From Dolichospermum sp. UHCC 0259 (GTDB taxonomy: Bacteria > Cyanobacteriota > Cyanobacteriia > Cyanobacteriales > Nostocaceae): 40,122 nt of DNA. Positions 25,431 to 34,396 of the stretch are shown here, piece by piece. Each line of letters opens with the position of its first letter. The first letter of the stretch is position 1. The notes beneath the pieces are model-generated. The model was not told where the DNA came from and made no database searches. It saw only the letters and a list, made by a program, of their open reading frames with translations. Location: positions 1 to 40,122 of the forward strand of contig NZ_VIKX01000326.1 of assembly GCF_009711935.1 (NCBI RefSeq), written 5' to 3'. A program made the translations under genes and the position numbers.

Positions 25431-26387
25431 CTAAAATCCCGCTTTCACACCGCTAATTTTCAAAACATCAGTCATTGTGGCACAGTAATTTGGTAAATTG
25501 AAACTGCTAGGATTAATAGCATTAGCATAGCTAAAATGACGATAATTCATACAGAATCTATCCCAAGCTGCCATTTGAATACGGAATACAGCGATAATCA
25601 CATTGGCTAAACCTAAAGATATAGGAATACGGAAATAAATCTTTTTACGGAAATAAGCACAAACTTCTTCAATTGCTTGATTTGCAGTTAGGGAAGATTG
25701 TCCTAACACAAATCGGCGGGGATCTCCCTGTTGTGGTGGATAATCAATTAAATATTGGACAACTGTGGCAATATCTTGACCATGAATAAAATGAAAACTG
25801 CCATCTGCTTGTAAAAAACGAATCAAATTAATATAGTTAGTAACTTCAGGAATACCAGATGTGAGATGAGAGTAGGGTTTTTTGTCATCACCACCTAATA
25901 CTAAGGTAGGAAAAACTGTGGTAATTTTGGGAAAAATTGCTAATTTTTCAATTTGATGTAAACAATCATATTTAGAACGGATATAATCTGTACCGATTTC
26001 TCCCGCTTCTTTGAGTGGTTTGTTTTCGTTATTTAAAACACTGGCTGTGGAAAAATAAATTACCTGTTCACATCTTTCGGGATTTAGCAGGTTCATTAAT
26101 TCTAGAGTTTTGAAGACATTAATATCAAATATGCCCTCACCACCCCAAGAAGTGGCTGTTAATACGGCGATATCAATGGTTTTGAGTAAATTAGAGAATT
26201 TACCAATTTCTTGCATATCACCCTGGAGAATGGTGATTCCAGGGCGGACTGTGGTATCAACTTGGAGTTTATTGGGGTTTCTAACTAGTAAATATAATTC
26301 GTGATTGGTGTTTTGAATTAAGGCTTCGCTGATATAGTGACCGATACAGCCACTTGCACCTGTAACTAAAATACGTTTTTTGGTCAT
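25431..26387 (-). CDS. NAD(P)-dependent epimerase/dehydratase-like protein (extended SDR)
   Basis: 318 residues. Nucleotide-binding loop GASGCIG after MTKKRILVT, VRNPNKL after the second strand, GDMQEIG, STASVLNN, and a YIRSKYDCL segment providing the Tyr-X-X-X-Lys-type pair (YIRSK). The C-terminal half has FHFIHGQDIATVVQYLID and GQSSLTANQAIEE, typical of extended SDRs acting on nucleotide sugars or lipids; the substrate is unknown. The frame extends 27 codons upstream to 26468, but that part reads through repeat DNA. The ATG at 26387 opens directly on the Rossmann strand. Confidence 0.83.
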   Translation of the reverse strand: MTKKRILVTGASGCIGHYISEALIQNTNHELYLLVRNPNKLQVDTTVRPGITILQGDMQEIGKFSNLLKTIDIAVLTATSWGGEGIFDINVFKTLELMNLLNPERCEQVIYFSTASVLNNENKPLKEAGEIGTDYIRSKYDCLHQIEKLAIFPKITTVFPTLVLGGDDKKPYSHLTSGIPEVTNYINLIRFLQADGSFHFIHGQDIATVVQYLIDYPPQQGDPRRFVLGQSSLTANQAIEEVCAYFRKKIYFRIPISLGLANVIIAVFRIQMAAWDRFCMNYRHFSYANAINPSSFNLPNYCATMTDVLKISGVKAGF

Positions 26388-26424
26388 GGATTTGGCAGTT
26401 TTGGTTGCTATTTGGGGATGAGAG

Positions 26425-26606
26425 CAGCAATTCTCATTTTGAAAAGAATAAAATAAGGTTAGAATCACGGATTAGACGGATTGCACTGATTTCACGGATT
26501 TTAGTAACTTTTATCATCGCAAACAGCCTAATCCGTGCCATCTTTTAATCCGTATAATCCGTGATTCAGACTTTTGAGCGATGAAACCTTAAAATGAGAA
26601 TTGCTG
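26425..26606 (+). repeat. 182-bp MITE-like element with perfect 16-bp ends
   Basis: CAGCAATTCTCATTTT (26425-26440) and its exact reverse complement AAAATGAGAATTGCTG (26591-26606) bound the element. Nested inside is a second, longer imperfect inverted repeat built from AATCACGGATTA/TAATCCGTGATT (about 26463-26570). No coding capacity. It fills most of the 26388-26745 intergenic space. Confidence 0.8.
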
Positions 26607-26657
26607 GGATGAGAGAGGTTTTATAAATTAAATATTAATCCAATTTCAGGCAATTAT

Positions 26658-26741
26658 ATCTCGTTCCTAGTCTCTACCTCTAATCTCATTGAAGGCAGAG
26701 CCTTCTAGTCCACATTCCCAGTCAGAGACTGGGAACGAGAT
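26658..26741 (+). repeat. ATCTCGTTCC inverted repeat
   Basis: ATCTCGTTCCTAGTCTCT (26658-26675) pairs with AGAGACTGGGAACGAGAT (26724-26741), and the right arm contains its own hairpin TCCCAGTC-AGA-GACTGGGA (26716-26734). It sits 4 bp beyond the acetyltransferase stop and could end its transcript. Confidence 0.7.
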
Positions 26742-26745
26742 GATT

Positions 26746-27588
26746 TTAGCCGACTTCTAGACTTGTGACTCCAAAGATGCGGTTCATGGGTAAGTCTGGA
26801 GCGCCTTTAGTGTACATCCGGGCGGCTTCAAATCCTGGCTGCATTTTGTGACGTTGTACTAAGGCTAGAGCTTGTGGGTTAATATCGGGAATATCAATAA
26901 ATACTGAAGAATTAATACCTTTGGTTAATAATGCTTGTAGTATTTTCTCTGCAATCTCTTCATTGTCGGCAAATAGGGGACCAATTCTGTAACCTGATTG
27001 GCTGCGGCGAATGACTCCGTAACCTGTTAAATGTCCATCGTTGAGAATACCACAGGCGGCACTGTTGGGTAAATGCAACCAATTTTGCAGGAATTTCCTT
27101 CTTTGGGCGGGGAAAAATTGCCGGTCATAGGCGACTAATTCCTCAAAGGGAACTGTGTCTAGGAGGACGATATCAGGGGGTATTATACCACCGCCTGTTT
27201 TTTGGTAGCGAATATGTTTATAGGCGATGTGGAAACCGGACTTTTTGTAGTTGTCTTGTTGGGCTATGACTCCATCTAAACCGATGTTGCGGTTAGTACC
27301 CAGATAGTCCATTGCTGCTTGCCAAAGTTGGATGCCGAAACCACGTCCGCGATACTCTGGTTGGACGATGTAAAAACCTATAAATCCGAAGTGTTCATCG
27401 TAAGCAACAGCGGAAATACACCCAATTGGTTCACCGTTTAATTCGCCCAATAAGAAGCCCTGGGGGTCGGTTTGATAATAAGAATCGGCATCATAAATGC
27501 CTGGATTCCAACCTTCTATGGCTGCCCATTTAATGGCTAAAGCCACTTCTGGCCTGTTCATGGGGCGAATTTTTAGGGTGTCTTTCAT
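26746..27588 (-). CDS. GNAT-family N-acetyltransferase
   Basis: 280 residues. The GNAT core occupies residues ~5-135: IKWAAIEGWNPGIYDADSYY, GEPIGCISAVAYDEHFGFIG, and the acetyl-CoA loop FYIVQPEYRGRGFGIQLWQA (Q/R-X-X-G-X-G/A type). The C-terminal half (VPFEELVAYDRQFFPAQRRK, SGYRIGPLFADNEEIAEKIL) is the extra domain found in YitH-like acetyltransferases. It transfers acetyl from acetyl-CoA to an amine; the substrate is not deducible. The ATG at 27588 fits the family start. Cytosolic, monocistronic by its surroundings. Confidence 0.87.
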   Translation of the reverse strand: MKDTLKIRPMNRPEVALAIKWAAIEGWNPGIYDADSYYQTDPQGFLLGELNGEPIGCISAVAYDEHFGFIGFYIVQPEYRGRGFGIQLWQAAMDYLGTNRNIGLDGVIAQQDNYKKSGFHIAYKHIRYQKTGGGIIPPDIVLLDTVPFEELVAYDRQFFPAQRRKFLQNWLHLPNSAACGILNDGHLTGYGVIRRSQSGYRIGPLFADNEEIAEKILQALLTKGINSSVFIDIPDINPQALALVQRHKMQPGFEAARMYTKGAPDLPMNRIFGVTSLEVG

Positions 27589-27688
27589 AACTGCTAATTT
27601 TATGAATCGGTAAGTAGGTGTTAAAAATTGTCGTTATGGCAAGGTATGGAAAGAAAAATAGCATAGCATAATTCAGAGAATTTCACTT

Positions 27689-28382
27689 GTTTCCATCCCC
27701 TTGCGGGGAAGTTGGTTTGGAAAGTCAAATCTTACTCTTTGAAGGTTAATGGAACTAGAAGGTTTCCATCCCCTTGCGGGGAAGTTGGTTTGTAAAGTAC
27801 ATACAGACAACCCAAGGTTCGTCTGTTACCAATGTTTCCATCCCCTTGCGGGGAAGTTGGTTTGTAAAGCCAAAGTGATAATTTCTATTCCAATCTCCGA
27901 GCAGGGTTTCCATCTCCTTGCGGGGAAGTTGGTTTGTAAAGAAGAATTGTATTTTTGTATCCTTTATTTTTTCTGAAGTTTCCATCCCCTTGCGGGGAAG
28001 TTGGTTTGTAAAGTCAAAAACGTACGGAAGAGGCATTAGAAGACTTACAGTTTCCATCCCCTTGCGGGGAAGTTGGTTTGTAAAGTTTTCAAACCCGTTC
28101 AATTTGACCCGTTCAATAGAGCGTTTCCATCCCCTTGCGGGGAAGTTGGTTTGTAAAGCAACAAGCCTTGCAACCTTTCCTTGAGGCTGATAAAAAGTTT
28201 CCATCCCCTTGCGGGGAAGTTGGTTTGTAAAGTAGAAAAAAGAAAAGAAATTTCAGAAGACCAAGCACAAAAGTTTCCATCCCCTTGCGGGGAAGTTGGT
28301 TTGTAAAGTTACTGCGAAAGAACAAGTTCTTGAACAAACTCAATCGGTTTCCATCCCCTTGCGGGGAAGTTGGTTTGTAAAG
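27689..28382 (-). CRISPR. CRISPR array, 10 repeats and 9 spacers, minus-strand orientation
   Basis: The 36-bp repeat reads on + GTTTCCATCCCCTTGCGGGG followed by AAGTTGGTTTGTAAAG. Repeats start at 27689, 27762, 27834, 27906, 27978, 28050, 28123, 28197, 28273 and 28347; spacers are 36-40 bp. On the minus strand the repeat ends GGATGGAAAC, the GAAAC-type 3' handle usual for cyanobacterial crRNAs, so transcription should run from 28382 towards 27689. The two variant repeats (first: GGAAAG end; fourth: CATCTCC) are at or toward the low-coordinate end, as expected for the old, leader-distal side. CCCCTTGCGGGG forms the repeat hairpin. No cas gene lies in the window, so it depends on effectors elsewhere or is dormant; the Cas type cannot be assigned safely. 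Confidence 0.97.
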
Positions 28383-28570
28383 AGTTCACCTCTGGAAGCC
28401 TTACTGGATAAGGGTTTCAGATACCCATTTCGACACACCTCAGAAAAATGGAAAAATTTTCTTACAAAATGGCGGATTTTGTCGGCTGAAACCTTTGGTG
28501 CGTAAGACTTCGACACACCTCAACGAGATTATAGGGTTTTCAAGGTTCGGGGGAGGTGTGTCGAAAAAAT
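28383..28570 (-). promoter_or_regulatory. CRISPR leader region with three copies of a 13-bp motif
   Basis: This non-coding stretch lies on the leader side of the array. TTCGACACACCTC occurs at 28429-28441 and 28509-28521 on +, and inverted (GAGGTGTGTCGAA) at 28553-28565. The outer two can form a long-range stem. The remaining DNA to hemE (28571-28702) is AT-rich with no gene. Leader promoters and integration signals normally sit here; the motif's role is inferred from position. Confidence 0.6.
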
Positions 28571-28702
28571 TCAACTTACCGATCTAATTCTATTACTTAA
28601 CAACGAAAATAGTCAAGAGTTTTTTCAGATAAATTCGATTTATGGAATCAGGAGATTAAATATTTTCAATAGGGAAAAGATACCTTATCCCTACTGAACT
28701 TA

Positions 28703-29755
28703 CTAAACCAAAGCGTTGAGGTTTTTGGCGGTTTCAAAGAAGAAAGCAACGTTTTCTTCTGGTGTTTCTGGGAGGACACCATGTCCAAGGTTGAGGATGT
28801 GTCCCCAGTTACCGGCTTTGCGAACGGTGTCCAATACGCGATCGCGGATAAATGCCTTAGAACCAAACAATACACCTGGATCAAGATTACCCTGTACTTT
28901 GACGTGCTTACCTAATCTAGCTCTGGCATCTGCCATATCTACTGCCCAGTCTACAGTAATGATATCTGCACCGGAAGCTGGCATTCTTTCCAAAAGTCCC
29001 GCACTACCTGTCACTAACAAAATTAATGGTGTGTCAGGATGAGTTTGTTTGACTTTCTCGAACACCATTTTTTGATAAGGTAGGGCAAAGGTATCATAAT
29101 CTTGAGGGCTTAATTGTCCTGCCCAAGAATCGAACATTTGTACCACTTGAGCGCCACAATCAATTTGATAGCGGACATAATCAGCAATAGAATCTGCTAA
29201 TTTTGTGAGTAGCTGATGGAGAATTGTCGGATCTGAGAAGGCCATGTTTTTGATGATGGAATAGGTTTTAGAACCCTTACCTTCCACCGCATAAGCTGCT
29301 AATGTCCAAGGTGCGCCAACAAAGCCTAACACCGTTGATTGATTACCTACTTCCTGCCGTAATGCTTGCAAAATCGTTTTGATAAACGGCAGTGCTGATT
29401 CTGGATCTAAGGAATGCAGTTGATCAACTTGTTCTTTAGTGCGTATGGGCGAATAAATAATCGGTCCCTTTCCTTCCGCAATATCCATGTCAATCCCCAT
29501 TCCTGGTAAGGGGGTGACAATATCGGAAAACAAAATTACTCCATCGGGTTGGAACGCTCTCCAGGGTTGGAGGGAAACTTCGATCGCTACTTCGGGAATT
29601 TCTGAGCGATCGCGGAATGAAGGATATTTGTCCCGCAAATCCCGATATGCTTGCATATAGCGTCCCGCTTGTCGCATCATCCATACAGGAGGACGATCTA
29701 CTTGTTCACCACGAGCAGCCCGAAGGAGGAGAGGAGCCGTTAAGGAAACACCCAT
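28703..29755 (-). CDS. hemE: Uroporphyrinogen III decarboxylase
   Basis: 350 residues, the normal HemE length. Signature 1 [13 protein letters not shown], the catalytic aspartate in [18 protein letters not shown], signature 2 region [16 protein letters not shown], and [11 protein letters not shown] with [16 protein letters not shown] near the end. It removes four acetate carboxyls from uroporphyrinogen III to give coproporphyrinogen III on the haem/chlorophyll pathway, in the cytosol. It stands alone, with a CRISPR array downstream. The ATG at 29755 opens [20 protein letters not shown], as in other cyanobacteria. Confidence 0.96.
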   Translation of the reverse strand: MGVSLTAPLLLRAARGEQVDRPPVWMMRQAGRYMQAYRDLRDKYPSFRDRSEIPEVAIEVSLQPWRAFQPDGVILFSDIVTPLPGMGIDMDIAEGKGPIIYSPIRTKEQVDQLHSLDPESALPFIKTILQALRQEVGNQSTVLGFVGAPWTLAAYAVEGKGSKTYSIIKNMAFSDPTILHQLLTKLADSIADYVRYQIDCGAQVVQMFDSWAGQLSPQDYDTFALPYQKMVFEKVKQTHPDTPLILLVTGSAGLLERMPASGADIITVDWAVDMADARARLGKHVKVQGNLDPGVLFGSKAFIRDRVLDTVRKAGNWGHILNLGHGVLPETPEENVAFFFETAKNLNALV

Positions 29756-30131
<376 letters not shown>

Positions 30132-30248
30132 ATGACAACCCAAAATTTGCTCATCCCTCATGCTTATACCTATCTGCTCGTAAAAATTAGCGTCCTAGTT
30201 TTAGCATTGTTGCTGTGGTTTGTGTTTACAGCCGCACCCGTTATTTAA
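30132..30248 (+). CDS. Single-span membrane peptide, 38 residues
   Basis: A short gene easily missed by length cut-offs. The ATG at 30132 follows a strong AGAGGTGG ribosome site (30121-30128) at good spacing. The peptide starts MTTQNLLIPHAYTYLLVK, then has one hydrophobic helix (ISVLVLALLLWFVFTAAPVI) and ends. A hairpin terminator begins 16 bp after the stop. Size and topology resemble small subunits of photosynthetic or respiratory complexes (the PsbX/PsaM/Pet/Ndh class), but I do not recognise it as any particular one. It diverges from hemE and converges on corA. Confidence 0.7.
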   Translation: MTTQNLLIPHAYTYLLVKISVLVLALLLWFVFTAAPVI

Positions 30249-30263
30249 TTGCATTTAAAACTT

Positions 30264-30294
30264 AGAGATGTTGAAGAAAACGTCTCTATTTTAT
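30264..30294 (+). terminator. Hairpin terminator of the small membrane peptide gene
   Basis: AGAGATGTT-GAAGAA-AACGTCTCT (30264-30287; 9 bp with one G-U) followed by ATTTTAT. It also lies just past the corA stop on the opposite strand, so it may serve both genes. Confidence 0.65.
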
Positions 30295-30299
30295 GGACA

Positions 30300-31451
30300 T
30301 TAGCGATGAATATCTTTTTGAAAATCAACAGAATTAGTCAGCCAACCCCGTCGCCAAAAAAAGTATATCAGACTAATAGCAATTAACGCCATTACGCCTA
30401 AACATAGGGGATAACCCCAATACCAATTTAATTCTGGCATATTGTGGGGTGATTTTTCGGTATTGAAATTCATCCCATATACCCCAGCAATAAAAGTCAA
30501 AGGAATAAAAATAGAAGAAACCACCGTTAACATCTTCATAATTTCATTCATTTTATTACTAATTGCTGATAAATACACATCCATTAAACCAGCTACTAAT
30601 TCTCGATAAGTTTCTACTATATCCATGACTTGAACTGCATGATCATAACAATCTCGCAGATATATTCTCACATCATCACTAATTAATTCACTTCCATCTC
30701 TAATTAAAGAATTAATTGCATCTCTTTGTGGCCAAATTGCGCGACGTAGTTGTAATAATTCTCGCCGAATTTGATATATTTTTTGTAATGTTTTCTGACT
30801 AGGATTAACAATTACTTCCTCTTCTAAATCATCAATTCTTTCTCCATACAGTTCTAAAACTGGGAAAAATCCATCAATAATTGCGTCTAATAAAGAATAA
30901 GCCAAGTAATCACTATTTTGTCTGCGGATAATACCTTTATTTTTATCAATTCTCATCCTCACACCATCAAAACAATCATGTTCCGGTTCTTCCTGAACTG
31001 TCAAAACATAATATTTGCCTAAAACTAAACTTACTTGTTCACTATAAAAACTGCCATTATTAGGATTAGGTACAACCATGTGAGCAATAATTACTAATTG
31101 TTCTTCATAATCCTCGATTTTTGGTCGTTCTACCATGTTGACAATATCTTCTAAAATTAGAGGATGTAAATCAAAAGTTTGACCTAAACGATGTAAAATA
31201 TCTTTACTACCTAAACCTTGAACATCTACCCAAGAAACGGATTCTGTATCTAAATAATTAAGACATTCTTCTGGATAACTTATTTGTTTCTGAATAAGTT
31301 CAGTTTGGTTATAGTCAATGAGAAAAATAATTGGTTGTTCAGCATTTTCATCAACAATTATTGTTCCTGGTTGAGTTCCTGGTTCGTGATAGAACTCCTT
31401 CCCGTGCGACTTCTTCATAGCTTTGGTAGCGCGGCGAATTTTTTTAACCAT
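30300..31451 (-). CDS. corA: CorA-family magnesium/cobalt transporter
   Basis: 383 residues. A large N-terminal cytosolic domain (VSWVDVQGLGSKDILHRLGQ, LILEDIVNMVERPKIEDYEE), the long stalk helix with EEVIVNPSQKTLQKIYQIRR, and two C-terminal transmembrane helices with the diagnostic GMN triplet at 326-328 in FIAGVYGMNFN. The loop has MPELNWYWGYP, and a basic C-terminus (WRRGWL) follows helix 2. CorA pentamers conduct Mg2+ (also Co2+/Ni2+) into the cell. The N-terminal ~25 residues are basic. Upstream 31452-31648 holds only AT-rich DNA. Confidence 0.93.
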   Translation of the reverse strand: MVKKIRRATKAMKKSHGKEFYHEPGTQPGTIIVDENAEQPIIFLIDYNQTELIQKQISYPEECLNYLDTESVSWVDVQGLGSKDILHRLGQTFDLHPLILEDIVNMVERPKIEDYEEQLVIIAHMVVPNPNNGSFYSEQVSLVLGKYYVLTVQEEPEHDCFDGVRMRIDKNKGIIRRQNSDYLAYSLLDAIIDGFFPVLELYGERIDDLEEEVIVNPSQKTLQKIYQIRRELLQLRRAIWPQRDAINSLIRDGSELISDDVRIYLRDCYDHAVQVMDIVETYRELVAGLMDVYLSAISNKMNEIMKMLTVVSSIFIPLTFIAGVYGMNFNTEKSPHNMPELNWYWGYPLCLGVMALIAISLIYFFWRRGWLTNSVDFQKDIHR

Positions 31452-31648
31452 AAAATTTTACTCTGTAGATAATAGTGATTAAAATTTTAACACATATAAT
31501 ATAATGTCCATAGCTTATAGTATTTATTAATCTAATGAAACACCAATTTATCTGCGTTCATCTGTGTTCATCATCTTCTATCTGCGGTTAATTTTTCCAA
31601 TTTTACATCACGGAAATGGTAATTTCTCTAGACAAATAAAATAAAAAT

Positions 31649-32136
31649 ATGCTTATGCAACCAAATCAGCAAACATTTTGGTTAATTGAACCTGAAGCAA
31701 AACCATTGCAGCAGATTATAGGTGGTGGTTTTATCTTACCAGATGGACAAGTGGCGTACCTTTGGTCAGCGCAGCTATCGCTCGAATCTTACCACATTCC
31801 AGTCATGCCACCTTTCCATCTCTAGCATCCTTTCAACAACTGCAAAATCAAAGAGGGAGAAAATTAGTATTTGGAGAAAATTCACGAGATAATTATCATC
31901 TACAAAGATTTAAACTAGTAAGAGATCAAGATGTAACAGGTATCAGCGGGACTGGTATAGTTGCTATAGGATGTTATTTTCAACTTTTCCATCAAGATAT
32001 TAGTCAAAATTCTGCTAATATTGCAGTTATGCAATGGTTGAAAGCACCTAAATCCACAGCTTGGTATACTCAAGGATGGGAACAAATTATATTAATTCAC
32101 GGACATAAAGGTAAAACCAAAATTATTGTAGATTAA
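31649..32136 (+). pseudogene. Hypothetical gene with a frameshift at a repeat insertion
   Basis: The ATG at 31649 (or 31655) opens MLMQPNQQTFWLIEPEAKPL and runs to PDGQVAYLW at about 31764. A different frame then carries on with ARILPHSSHATFPSLASFQQ through YFQLFHQDISQN to KTKIIVD at 32136. At the switch lies GCGTACCTTTGGTCAGCGCA followed by GCTATCGC (31754-31781), a dispersed-repeat-like block whose insertion would explain the shift. The first frame stops at about 31820. I do not recognise the family. A sequencing error is the alternative. Confidence 0.55.
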
Positions 32137-32165
32137 ATATCCCCTATTCCAGAAATATTCCATTT

Positions 32166-32972
32166 ATGAATACTCGTGAAAATCTCATCCTAGTTGTTGG
32201 TTCTACCGGTGGAGTCGGACAACTTGTAGTTAGTAAACTATTAGAAAAATGCTTACCAGTTCGTATTCTCACCAGAGATGCCGAAAAAGCCACAAAAATG
32301 TTTAATGACAAAGTAGAAATTGCTGTTGGTGATATCCATGAACCTAGCACATTAACAGCAGCAATGGCAAATATTACCTCTATTATTTGTTGTACAGGAA
32401 CTACCGCTTTTCCTTCTGCAAGATGGGAATTTGATCAAACCCCTAATATTTTTGAATTGGGAATCGCTGCATTTAATCCCCAATCCCTAGAAGATAAAGC
32501 CAAAAATACTCCTACAAAAGTTGATACTCAAGGGGTAATTAATCTTATATCAGCAGCACCAAAAAACTTAAACCGCTTCGTCTTTGTTTCCTCCTGCGGA
32601 ATTCTGCGTAAACATCAATTTCCCTTTAATATTCTGAATCTTTTTGGTGTACTTGACGCTAAAGAAAAAGGAGAACAAGCCATTATGAATTCGGGAATAC
32701 CTTATACTATTATTCGTCCCGGACGTTTAACCGATGGACCATATACATCCTATGATCTCAATACCTTACTCAAAGCCACAAGTGGAGGTAAATTAAACAT
32801 AATTTTTGGAAAAGGAGACACAATTTCCGGTGATACCAGCCGGATTGATGTAGCTGCAACTTGTGTAGAAAGTTTATTTTATCAAAGTTCTGTTAATAAA
32901 GTTTTTGAAATAGTCAATCAAGGAAATAGACCGACTATAATTGATTGGCAAAATCTTTTTTCACAATTATAA
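32166..32972 (+). CDS. Atypical SDR, NAD(P)H-binding protein
   Basis: 268 residues. Rossmann loop VVGSTGGVGQLVVSKLL, basic residues after strand 2 (RILTRDAEKA) that suggest NADP(H), VGDIHEPSTL, FVSSCGILR, and IIRPGRLTDGPYTSYDL. This is the NmrA/atypical SDR type, which often lacks the Tyr-Lys pair and may act as a redox sensor or reductase; in cyanobacteria and plants relatives are linked to chloroplast functions. Substrate unknown. It lies 29 bp after the frameshifted gene and 19 bp before the secreted protein gene in the same direction, so the three were probably an operon. Confidence 0.83.
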   Translation: MNTRENLILVVGSTGGVGQLVVSKLLEKCLPVRILTRDAEKATKMFNDKVEIAVGDIHEPSTLTAAMANITSIICCTGTTAFPSARWEFDQTPNIFELGIAAFNPQSLEDKAKNTPTKVDTQGVINLISAAPKNLNRFVFVSSCGILRKHQFPFNILNLFGVLDAKEKGEQAIMNSGIPYTIIRPGRLTDGPYTSYDLNTLLKATSGGKLNIIFGKGDTISGDTSRIDVAATCVESLFYQSSVNKVFEIVNQGNRPTIIDWQNLFSQL

Positions 32973-32991
32973 AAAAGAGAGCAAAAAAAAC

Positions 32992-34263
32992 ATGAAATTG
33001 AATAACTTTAAAATCCCCCTTCTTTTAATATTTGCTAGTTTCGTCTTTTCACCAGCAGGTTATACTCAAAGTCCCGAATTAAAAACATCTCAACTATCTG
33101 AAGAAGTTGCCAAATTACGGACACAAGGACAAACCGGATTACAAATATTTCTCAAATCTCATATAAATAACCTAAAATCTCCACCAGAACCACAAATTAA
33201 AACAGCCTTAGATCAATTGTGTCAACAACGAGATTGTTATGCTTCCAAATTATATTGGTATACCGATTTAGAACAAGCCAAAGCAGCCGCTAAAATTAGT
33301 GATAAACCAATCCTTTCCTTACGATTATTAGGGAAATTAGATACAGACCTCAGTTGTGCCAACAGTCGTTTTTTTAGAGTAGCATTATATCCCAATGCTG
33401 AAATTTCCCAAGAATTAAGAGACAAATTTATCTTACATTGGCAGACAGTCCGTCCCGTTCCCAAAATAACTATTGATTTTGGTGACGGACGCAAATTAGA
33501 AAGAACAATTACCGGTAATAGTATTCATTACATTTTAGATAGTTCTGGTCGTCCCATTGATGCCATTCCTGGACTTTATGGACCAAAAGCTTTTCTTAAA
33601 CAACTCCAGCGAGGGGAAGTTATCGCCAAAACTTTGAATAATCAAAATGGCGAAAAATACAATTTATTATTACAACAATATCATCAGCGCCGTCTTGACG
33701 ACATTCAAAACCAATGGAGAACAGATTTATCGAAATTGGGTATTCAATCTCCACCTCGTTTAGTAGGAAGTGCCAATAATTCAACATCACCTCCTAGTGC
33801 TAGATTAGCAGGTTCTTTAGCAGTTTCTAAAGCAGTAGTTGAAAGACCAATTCTGGATTCTATTCAACCAGAACCAGCAGAAACTTCTTCAGAAATTCTT
33901 GATCAAGCAACTTGGAATAGATTAGCTACACTATATCAAAACGATGCTAGACTGGATAAAAATAGTATAACTTTAATTGAGGATAAAAAATTACCAAATA
34001 CAACAGATAAAAATAATTTATCTAGAGTAATTCGTAATTTTGAAACCGTCATGGCTTTAGATACAGTCAAAAACGAATATCTGCTACACAGACAAATTCA
34101 TCAATGGTTTTTAGCTGAAAATCAAACATCAAACATTAATCAATTGAATGAAAAAGTTTATGCTGAATTGTTTTTAACTCCCAGTTCTGATCCTTGGCTG
34201 GGTTTAGTCAACAATGATACTTATAGTGCAATTGATAATGGTGGTATTGTGGAAAGGAATTAG
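32992..34263 (+). CDS. Secreted protein with a possible thioredoxin-like domain
   Basis: 423 residues. A signal peptide (IPLLLIFASFVFSPAGYTQS) follows MKLNNFK. The section at about 90-220 looks like a thioredoxin-fold domain: DLEQAKAAAKISDKPILSLR, a strand with LSCANSRFFRVALYP, DKFILHWQTVRP, then HYILDSSGRPIDAIPGLYGP. There is no CXXC, so if the fold is right it is not a classical oxidoreductase. The C-terminal half is helical and unrecognised. The ATG at 32992 before the signal peptide is preferred to the one 17 codons earlier, which would lie inside the SDR gene. Periplasmic by the signal. Confidence 0.7.
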   Translation: MKLNNFKIPLLLIFASFVFSPAGYTQSPELKTSQLSEEVAKLRTQGQTGLQIFLKSHINNLKSPPEPQIKTALDQLCQQRDCYASKLYWYTDLEQAKAAAKISDKPILSLRLLGKLDTDLSCANSRFFRVALYPNAEISQELRDKFILHWQTVRPVPKITIDFGDGRKLERTITGNSIHYILDSSGRPIDAIPGLYGPKAFLKQLQRGEVIAKTLNNQNGEKYNLLLQQYHQRRLDDIQNQWRTDLSKLGIQSPPRLVGSANNSTSPPSARLAGSLAVSKAVVERPILDSIQPEPAETSSEILDQATWNRLATLYQNDARLDKNSITLIEDKKLPNTTDKNNLSRVIRNFETVMALDTVKNEYLLHRQIHQWFLAENQTSNINQLNEKVYAELFLTPSSDPWLGLVNNDTYSAIDNGGIVERN

Positions 34264-34289
34264 AGTTGACAATACTTTGTCCATTCTTT

Positions 34290-34380
34290 GTAGCGACAGT
34301 GCAACCCAACAAATGCGTTGGGTTTCCTTGCGTCAACCCAACCTACCATATAATGATTTTTTAGCCTTAACCGAACAGTA
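34290..34380 (+). repeat. CAACCCAAC repeat element
   Basis: AACCCAAC-AAATGC-GTTGGGTT (34303-34324) is a perfect hairpin. A CAACCCAACCTACC block follows and the element ends CCTTAACCGAAC. It is related, in inverse orientation, to 20451-20511. Confidence 0.6.
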
Positions 34381-34396
34381 TTAGAATGAATGTAAT

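Noticed and set aside
27689-28382. Plus-strand transcription of the CRISPR array
   Set aside because: The GAAAC handle is at the 3' end only on the minus strand, and variant repeats lie towards the low-coordinate side.
27749-28505. Several open frames with repeated FTNQLPRKGMET or FHPLAGKLVCK motifs
   Set aside because: They are translations of the CRISPR repeats in different frames; no ribosome sites, and the periodicity equals repeat plus spacer.
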